DNA of 64,000 bases from the NCBI GenBank assembly GCA_019925105.1, contig JAHGAU010000003.1:372001-436000 (forward strand), read 5' to 3'. Shown piece after piece: positions 56,852 through 64,000 of the stretch (its first letter is position 1; each line of letters begins with the position of its first letter). Made by a program: the position numbers and the translations under genes. The stretch comes from Niebla homalea. Its lineage: Eukaryota; Ascomycota; Lecanoromycetes; Lecanorales; Ramalinaceae. Below the pieces are notes generated by a model. That model did not search any database. It saw nothing but the letters and a program-made list of their open reading frames with translations, and was not told the origin of the DNA.

Positions 56852-57729
56852 ATGGAGGACAATCGACTCTTTGGAGATAAAGGGGATCCTACTTCTGAAG
56901 ATGAAGAGACACTGTCTCCTCGTGAGGAGTCTCGTGCTTGCCCCCCCGTACTGGGTATAATCGTTGCCTTTGTCGTAACACTCCTGTTAGCCTCTGTCAG
57001 TGGCAACATTTATCAATACTGACACTACAAACTAAGATTAGCCATTTTGGTCGCTCCCCAATAGGTAAATCTGCAATGTGCTGTCAGGGTAGGCGAGCTC
57101 AGCTGATGCAAGAGTTTACAGCTGGTGTTACAAGCGGAATCCTTCGGCCTTTCGTGACAAATACCGAATGGAGCACTCAGAATACTACTCGAGCGGATGA
57201 GCTGTGGAAAGCCTTTTCTGCACACATTGGTATGGTTTGGTTGCCGTGGACAACAATTTTAGTAAAGACGAGAACCTGTAGACCACCGAGCCATTCCCAT
57301 GGGAACACAACAAAGTGATTTACATGCTCGAAGGTTACCACAGTCTGCATTATTTGGTAGGCTCTCAAGACATATCCAAACTTCTCAGACGGGGCGCCCT
57401 AAGGCTAACAGCGTGTCATTGAGTTGTATATCTATCAAGCACTTCAAGAATTCCAAACAAGGCCTTCCACAGCCGACTCCATCCACCACCATATTCACTG
57501 TCTCGATGCGTTGAGAGAAAATACGATGTGCGCAGCAAATGATAGTCTAAAGCTTGCAGGTACTGGCGTGGCAAAGCCACGAGATGTCGAACGGTTGCCG
57601 CACAGACGGTGTCGCGATTGGCATCAGCTCGGCCTGTTTCAGGCCATTTCCAGACAAATGACCCCGAACGCAAACCCTAGAAGAGTAGACTTGGTGTCCA
57701 GAAGAATCATTGAAGCTTCCTGCTGTTAG
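56852..57729 (+). pseudogene. UstYa-like (DUF3328) protein, degraded
   Basis: An ATG at 56852 starts MEDNRLFGDKGD, then a helix (VLGIIVAFVVTLLLASVSG), the usual N-terminal anchor of UstYa-like proteins. The frame stops at 57021. Further pieces in different frames are in family order: HWYGLVAVDNNFSKDENL, then FPWEHNKVIYMLEGYHSLHYL, then HHHIHCLDALRENTMCAAND and RRCRDWHQLGLF. UstYa-like proteins carry two HxxHC motifs and act in tailoring of ribosomal cyclic peptides and other fungal metabolites. Here the second motif (HHIHC) is intact, the first reads HSLHY (Cys to Tyr), and stops interrupt the frame (TAG after DENL). Some gaps could be introns, but not all. Confidence 0.65.
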
Positions 57730-59081
57730 GGCGTTCTTTGGCGGCAATGCATTAGATTGAGGAGATGGGCATTGCTTGAGGAGAGCCTCTTTATCTTCGA
57801 GGCGATATATATCATGACTCAGTAAGGACATGTAAGCATGTAGAAACATGTTGAATGGATATGGATTGAAATGGAATAAGGACTTCGCTGCTTGCTTGTG
57901 ACCTATATTTGATTTATATCTCTTCTGATCCAAACGCTTTAACAGAGAATGTATTTACCTTTATCTCAGATTAAACTTTCTTGAATCTTCATTTCAACGA
58001 TGTTAAAAGTTAGGAGCTTACGTTTACACTATCTACATCAATTTCGATCCATATACCCTTAAGGAGCAGCCAAAGCCAACGAACAGGGTCCCGCAGCTGG
58101 GATAACTGGCCACATTTTCAACAATACCGATCTAGCCTTACTGCGGCCATTTCCAAAACTTGCTATAAACTCCTGCTACGCTTTCAACCACATAAAAGCA
58201 TCCTTACCCCTTTAAACAATACCTGGTTCTTAACATGAACACCTCTTCAAGACATTCCCGACATATTAATGATTATTTCCAAACCTCCCGTGAGCATTGC
58301 ACCATTTTACCCAAGCAACCATATCGCTACTATATCAAGGCCGGCCAGTCTACATCATATCTCTCCATTTCACTATCATCGCGTTTCTCGATTGATCGAT
58401 CAGATAGGTCATTGTATCTCAGTCTCGACCTAGCACGTTCCACAATCGGCATATCGTGACCACCACCACCAATCCGCTGCGACTTATCCCTTGGCTAGTA
58501 TACAATTCAAAGCGGTCGGCAGTAATCCGAACGGGGGCTGGTGCTTATCGACACTGGTTGTGGGGGCGGTGTAGCTGGCTCCTTGGATGTAAATGTGAGG
58601 ACCCTGGTAGATTCGATTATTATTTGTGTGGATGTTTTCTCCAAGCTCTCTCAAGGCTTGTGGAACTACCATATCAAACTTTTCAGGCTCGCATGCTTTC
58701 AGCCACGGCGACTTGATGGCACGAAACATAATAGTGGAAAAATAAAAAAATAAAAAAACCATCTTTTTCTAAGTGCGGTCTGCTAGTAATTAATTCGAGT
58801 GAATTTTAACAACTATTAACATTTGATATAGATAAAGTAGTTACTTATCATATTATATATATTAAATAAAAATTTCAATCCACTAACTTTAAGAAGTGAC
58901 CAGCTGTGGAAACTCTCGTTACGGCGTCCTACAGCCACCGAGTATCCGTCCATACAGCTTATTGTAAGGAATACATAAAGCCCCACGCATCCCCCGGCTC
59001 TCTCTGACCTCTTCAGACCTAGATTACATCGAATCCACAATGTTTACCAACAACTTCCAGATGTTGCCAACTCCCCCCTAA
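57730..59081. other. Non-coding, AT-rich region
   Basis: Contains an A-rich run (58740-58760) and an AT-rich stretch at 58785-58880. An ATG at 59040 is in frame with the downstream protease-like gene but is followed by TAA at 59079-59081. No gene was seen. Confidence 0.5.
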
Positions 59082-60928
59082 AGTCACCGTCGTTCGCACA
59101 GTTCACGCCGTAAGCTGAACAGCAGCGAAGCCTCCACTGCATCGTTCAGACCTATTGGCTCTGCTGCGCCCGATGACACGACTTCAGATTATCGCATCGG
59201 CAGGCCGGGGCCGTTGCCAGCGTTGCCGTTAGTGACAGACTTGGTCAGTCCAAACGCACCGATCAACGCAGCGTATGAACGTATCCAATACGATATTCAT
59301 CACCGCCTGCGAGATTTGGATATACCATACTCATGCGCGAGCCTTGTACAACGTTACGAGCCTGGGAAGGTACCAACCAAGGCGGACTTCACTGTTCTGA
59401 TCCTGGCTGAGAAGCACGATCGGTGGGAGGCAGCGCTCGACGATGTCTACGGATTACTCCTCCGAAATGGAATGCCGGACGTGCGCATCGAGATCATAAG
59501 TCCGTTGGCACATCTGTATTTCTTCGCCCCTACATTTGATGCAGCTTTCCAGAGTGCCTGGGATGCATTTCTCAGAGCCCGAATTATTGATTCACTCGGC
59601 GCTGTCCCTCGATGGCAGTCTTTAACGGTTTTGAATCGGGGACATACCAAGGCAGCTTCCGTTCTGACAGTAACCATCGCCATCACCGATCTAGCGGACA
59701 GAACATGGCAGTCCGACGTCTACTTGGCTATCTTCAACCTCCTGGAGCCTTGGACAGGCCACGTCGACCCCAATGTTGCTTTTATTAGGGCATCGCATGT
59801 CCGCGAGGCACCGCCACCAACAGACCTCCCTGCAAGTGCTTTTGGGGGTGCTGTGCCGATGGGATCGAGCATTGGCGTCGGTGGATCAAGTGGTACGGTG
59901 GGTGGGTACGTGGACGTCATGTACGAGGGTAGAGAGTACACGATGGGCCTTACAAGCCATCACGTCATTCAGAATGACGCAATGACGGCCGGTAAGTCTC
60001 GCATTTCCAATGTCTCCCGATCTTACTGTTAATTTGAGGATTCGTGATAGATGAAAAGGCTAATGGTCTCCGACCGAGCTTCACACGCCCTACTATCGTC
60101 GATGCGCCGAGCTCCTCCGACAAGGAAGCAAGTCTCCAGTGGTTTCGAGAACGCCGTGAAGATGTCCGAGAAACACTCTATGGTGAGCTCGTAGATCCAG
60201 AGGACCCGAATGGCGCTCGCAATACCCATGCAAGCATGCAGTTCAAAATTGAGAACTTTGATCCACCTGCAGTTTTCGTCGACCAATTCCAGCAGAGAAT
60301 AACTATGGAGCGCGACCATGATAACAGCATTCGCACGATTGAGGACGCCAACTTGCAATTTGGCAGCGTCTTCGCGTCTTCAGGAAATCGCCGGTACTAC
60401 GGCACTATACCACCACATCAGAGCCCCCCAGCCACGAGAGGGATTGAGACCGGCAATGCAACCGATTGGGCACTCATCCATCTTCCTAATGCCAATCGGA
60501 TCGGCGGCAATAGCACACCGCAGATACCAGAATGGATGGAGAACAATTTCTTGTCACCCGGCCCGACCATCACATCAGCAGGACTGGAAGACATGCAGCA
60601 TCCGACCAGACTTTTCAAAAAGGGGCGCATGGGCGTCAGAATTGGCGAGGTAACGCGTTACCCGGTCGACATCAATCTGGAAGGCAAGAATTTCAGAGCT
60701 GCTGTAGTGATGCCACAGAGAGCAGTGACAGCGAAAGAACTTGGGACGGATTTCCTGTTTCCTGGGGATGCCGGCTCTTTTTGTTTGGACAGGTATGGAA
60801 CATTCCGCGCTTTAGGATTTGGAGGCGATTCGGAGTCAGGCGCTGGGTATGTCATACCGACATCGTGGGTATACCAAGATATTCTCGAGAGGACCGGAGC
60901 CAGAATGATAAGTCCAATATTATCTTAA
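59082..60928 (+). CDS. Trypsin-like serine-protease-fold protein, probably inactive; 5' end unresolved
   Basis: Exons 59082-59991 and 60051-60928 (59-nt intron, GTAAGT...GATAG) join in phase to about 595 codons. The first ~250 residues are a fungal extension (YERIQYDIHHRLRDLDIPYS). The chymotrypsin-like fold follows: VDVMYEGREYTMGLTSHHVI (presumed catalytic His), NATDWALIHLPNA (presumed Asp), and FLFPGDAGSFCLDRYG. In the last, the nucleophile position of the GDSG motif is Ala (GCC). The fold is well supported; loss of catalysis is inferred. No in-frame ATG precedes 59214. The nearest, 59040, is followed by TAA after 13 codons. Either an upstream exon is spliced to a CAG at about 59100 or the gene is disrupted. 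Confidence 0.6.
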
Positions 60929-61405
60929 GTAGTCTTCAATCTTCAAATGAGTCGTCGAATGCCTTCTGCACACAACAGGAGTCTTTATCCTTTGAAAAGG
61001 CCTGACGAGCGAGTTTGGATCGGAGGACCGATCAACTGGGAATAGGGAGCCGGAAGCTCAGGCGGATGGCAAGGATTCCCTGCAGTTTTCATCATATTGA
61101 CGATACATGATTGCTCTGACAGCAGGCTTTTTTTCCCTGAAGACCCGTCATTATGCTCTATAGGTATGCCTACGAGTCCAAAATCGGCTCATGCAATCAC
61201 CCTTTTCAATTGCACCAGCTCTCGGCTAATCTACCGCTTCCGTGCCAGTCGCTTGCTGTGAGCGTCGAGCTTCTCCCTTCTCGTAGTCAACTTATTGCAT
61301 GCTACCCTCGCTCACCCCTGTAAGACTAGTCTAGTCAGCGTGCGTTGCACCCATCGTAAATCTGATGATAGACGAATCAGAGAGGGCGAGAGGTAGGCAT
61401 AGCTT
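60929..61405. other. Intergenic region
   Basis: No supported frame or repeat. Confidence 0.5.
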
Positions 61406-61498
61406 CTAAGGGCTAGACAGGAAAAGTCGTTCGTAAATGCAACCACGGACCTCGCGAGGTAGGGTCAGCAAAGTCTGGTGGTTTCCGGGTGAAGAGTC
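61406..61498 (-). pseudogene. 2EXR/F-box-like N-terminal fragment
   Basis: Thirty residues beginning MDSSPGNHQTLLTLPREVRG and continuing CIYERLFLSS, then a stop. This is the opening of a 2EXR-type protein (LPREVRxxIYxxL) with nothing recognisable after it. A truncated relic, or a first exon whose continuation I cannot find. Confidence 0.5.
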
Positions 61499-61688
61499 CA
61501 TGATAGGATGCTGACCGGTCCGAAGGGTGCTCAGATGCTGATCGTAGCTATGGTCGTCAATACTTTGTTTCAGGATGTCGCTTGAAGTGCCGTGACGGAG
61601 AGAATATAAATGTTCACACCAAAGAGACGTGTGGATTATTTCCAGACAAGTGTTCGCACTTTGTGGCGGGCAATGCGTACAGCGTACA

Positions 61689-63185
61689 TCAGCTCCTTTC
61701 GCCACTTCCCTGCCGCTCTCCATCCTCCATCTTGACATCCATCGGCTCCTCTCCCCCTTCCTCAGCTTCCTCCCCCTCTTCACCTTCCTCTCCCCTCTCT
61801 TCCTTCTCCTCTGCTCCATCTGCCGAGAAGCTAAGGCTGCTCCAATCCTCAATCTCCTCCGTGATACCCCTCATCCTCTCCCTCACACTCTCCACGGCGA
61901 AGGCACCAAGCAACAACCTCAAGGGCGGATATCGACAGTGCGCCAACTGCCACACCAACTCGGCCGACTTGACCGCACTGGTCGGTTGCCGTTCGCCCAG
62001 CCATTGCACCATTCTCCTCGCATGATGCGCAGGGCTTGAGGGGGAATTGTACGCCGAGCCCGGCAACTGAGGCAGGACGCGGAAGTGACTGAACATGGGG
62101 ACATCGGACCTCTGCCTCCCTTCGGCCGGACGGAGTGGCGCGTGCGGAGTGAAGGTTGTGGGTTTCGGCGGCGGCGGAGGCGGCGGCGGGGAGCCATCTG
62201 GTAAAGCCTCAGGGGGAGAGACGGCTGGTTCGTCGCGGCGCACGTGTCCCGGTTCGACCAGGGTGGCGCGGATGTCGTACGCTGCCACCTCGTAGAGCAT
62301 ACTCTCCACCAAGCCTTCGACTGCGTACTTGGTCGCGCAGTAAGGGCCGAGACCGGGGACGCCAAGGGCACCACTTGTAGAGCTGAAGATGAGGTAGCGG
62401 CCACCACCGGAACCGCTGCCCTCCTCGTCACCTTCCTCTTCCTCGTCCGGGTTGCTACCATGGAGACTGCCGTTGCCATTGCCACCACAGCCATCACCAT
62501 GTCCACTGTTGATCTTCTTCCGCCTCTCCTCGTAAGTCGATCGAAAGTAGGGGAGGCTCAATTGTAGGATGTTCAGCGTGCCCCAGAAGTTCGTCTCGAA
62601 TTGATTCCGTATCTCGTATTCATCCTGATCCTCACAAGCCCCAATGACGCCGTACCCCGTGCAATTGGCCACAATGTCGTAGCGGCCCCAATGCTCCAAG
62701 CTTTCCGTGAAGACAGCGTTAATCGTTTCCCGCACGCGCACATCGCAGAGAAGGCCCAGGTACGGGTCCTTGGGAGGTTTCTCGGGGGTCAAGGAGGGGC
62801 TGTTGGAGACTGGACCTCGAGCAGTAGGTGAAGCGATCGATGGGTTGAATGCGGCTGCCATCCTCTCGGTGGAGTCGTCCAGCGAACGGCCGACAGCAGT
62901 GACGAGGTCATTGTGGGCAAGGGCGGCTTTGACAATGGAGCGGCCGATGTGGCCGGTGGCACCAAAGATCTAGGATATTGAGGGGCAAGTCAACCAGAGT
63001 TCTCATGATATCTGAGGTCATGAGGAAGAGAACTGATTGCAAAACAAAGTCGGACCCACAATCCAGACGTGTTGTTGGGGCGGATTGTTTGAGCTGGGGG
63101 GATCGCAGCTTGCAGGTAATTGAAGTTTGGAGTCTGAAAGAATGGCCGTATGGGAAGGCGTTGGCGACTCGGGTTGGGCAGCCAT
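61689..63185 (-). CDS. Short-chain dehydrogenase/reductase with acidic C-terminal tail
   Basis: Two exons (63185-63060, 62969-61689; 90-nt intron) give 468 aa. Splicing joins QQHVWI to IFGATGHIGRSIV, which creates the Rossmann GxxGxxG motif; without it the cofactor site is missing. Other SDR features are VANCTGYGVIGACEDQDEYE, FETNFWGTLNILQLSLPYF, the Ser of IFSSTSGALG and the catalytic YCATK, then VEPGHVR. A Gly/Asp/Glu-rich insertion (about residues 195-225) sits before IFSSTSG, a Pro-rich loop follows VEPGHVR, and the last 45 residues are nearly all E and G with some D. Substrate unknown. The first 40 residues look disordered, not like a signal peptide. The CT-rich + strand frames over the tail are shadows. 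Confidence 0.85.
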
Positions 63186-64000
63186 TTGCAATTGAAGTGT
63201 GAAATGAAGCTGGCCCTATTAAAGGGCGACAAGAGTAAGCTACCTCATCTTGTACATACTACATACGCAACAGTGTTGAGTGAGGATGAAGTTATAATTC
63301 GTCTACAAAACTTTATATCGAACCGACATTGATTGCCCGCCAGGCAAGGGAAATCAGTCATGTGTCTCGCACTTCGAACAGCAAGGATTGCAATTATGGT
63401 CATCAGACATTCGTATATGTACACATGACGTATCCATCTATCTCTCGATGTAGTTTTTTGTTCTTGACATCTGCCCTCCCATCCATACATAATCCGAAAT
63501 ACTGTATGTGCACAATGCCAGACATTAGAAGCCAAGTTTGACCAACTATTACCATATGCCCCTCATCCCTTTCGTGTTCCGTTCTCCGTCTTCAGAGATC
63601 ATCTGTTTCTTGGACCTTGCAGACGGATCAATATGTTTCCCTCCCATGACAACACCGAGCGCTAATGGAAGGCAAAAATCAGATAGAGAGAGGCTGGATG
63701 AATGTGGTCGAACCGTCCTTCTTCGGTTGATTCGATAAGTATATTGATACAAGGAAGAATTCGAAGTACGAGCATTTTTGCCGTAAAAGGGTGTTGCGAT
63801 CGATGTTTGTCTAGGACGGTTGGGAGAAAGGGAACGATCAAGAGGAATCCGGCAACATCGTCGTTGCTGCAGTGTTGCCGGCCTTGCCTGAGTCTGTCGC
63901 GACATCTACCGAATTCGCGTGTGTGCTAGGATGCGAACTGCTCTGGGAGGACTGTGTATCTCCAGACACCAAAGGCGGTGTAGGGGCTACCGATGTATCA
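63186..64000. other. Intergenic region at the window end
   Basis: The 5' flank of the SDR gene. Frames at 63245-63535 and 63549-63905 (-) have no recognisable domain. No RNA gene was seen. Confidence 0.45.

Noticed and set aside
61582..62025. 147-codon + strand Ser/Pro-rich frame
   Set aside because: Antisense of the Glu/Gly-rich tail of the SDR gene.

Overview
The window is a chromosome segment of a filamentous ascomycete (Pezizomycotina); I cannot fix the class. The evidence is short spliceosomal introns (about 47 to 151 nt, GT...AG, often with a CTAA-type branch site), no operons, and fungal-only content: a homoaconitase of the alpha-aminoadipate lysine pathway, a FAR11/HAM-2/PRO22 STRIPAK subunit, a DUF3176 membrane protein, a UstYa/DUF3328 relic, and 2EXR F-box-like and HeLo-like/ubiquitin-like proteins. 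No rRNA, convincing tRNA or CRISPR was seen. Exon coordinates given in the entries are my own splice models, checked for phase.

Layout. 0-12.7 kb is mostly conserved genes: the end of an AAA ATPase, an MMTAG2-like protein, an LAT-type amino-acid permease, a CYC2-like mitochondrial flavoprotein, AIM32, a membrane-anchored glycosyltransferase-like protein, and MTQ1 (HemK/PrmC). A 262-bp MITE with near-perfect terminal inverted repeats and an 8-bp target duplication lies just before MTQ1. 12.7-23.1 kb is a decayed accessory island: a HeLo-like plus ubiquitin-like gene, a TPR relic resembling Cyc8/Ssn6, a P450 relic, and an NRPS-like adenylate-forming reductase broken into two oppositely oriented halves. 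Each half abuts one of two inverted arrays of a roughly 13-bp repeat.

23.2-49.3 kb is a conserved block: FAR11, a DUF3176 protein, LYS4, an ITT1/RNF14-type RBR ubiquitin ligase, a long F-box-like protein, GYP7 (Rab GAP), a TDA3-like oxidoreductase, CRT10, and CAX4 (dolichyl diphosphatase). Several minisatellites sit between these genes. 50-61.5 kb is a second accessory stretch: fungal membrane proteins, one apparently intact 2EXR F-box-like gene and two relics of that type, a UstYa-like pseudogene, and a trypsin-like protein whose catalytic serine appears to be alanine. A short-chain dehydrogenase with an acidic tail closes the window.

Mitochondrial functions are clustered on the left (CYC2-like, AIM32, MTQ1) and lysine synthesis is in the middle. 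Membrane traffic and signalling genes (FAR11, GYP7, TDA3-like) also lie in the middle; I see no evidence of co-regulation. The strongest unusual signal is the split reductase with its split minisatellite, best explained by one inversion with a breakpoint inside the repeat array.
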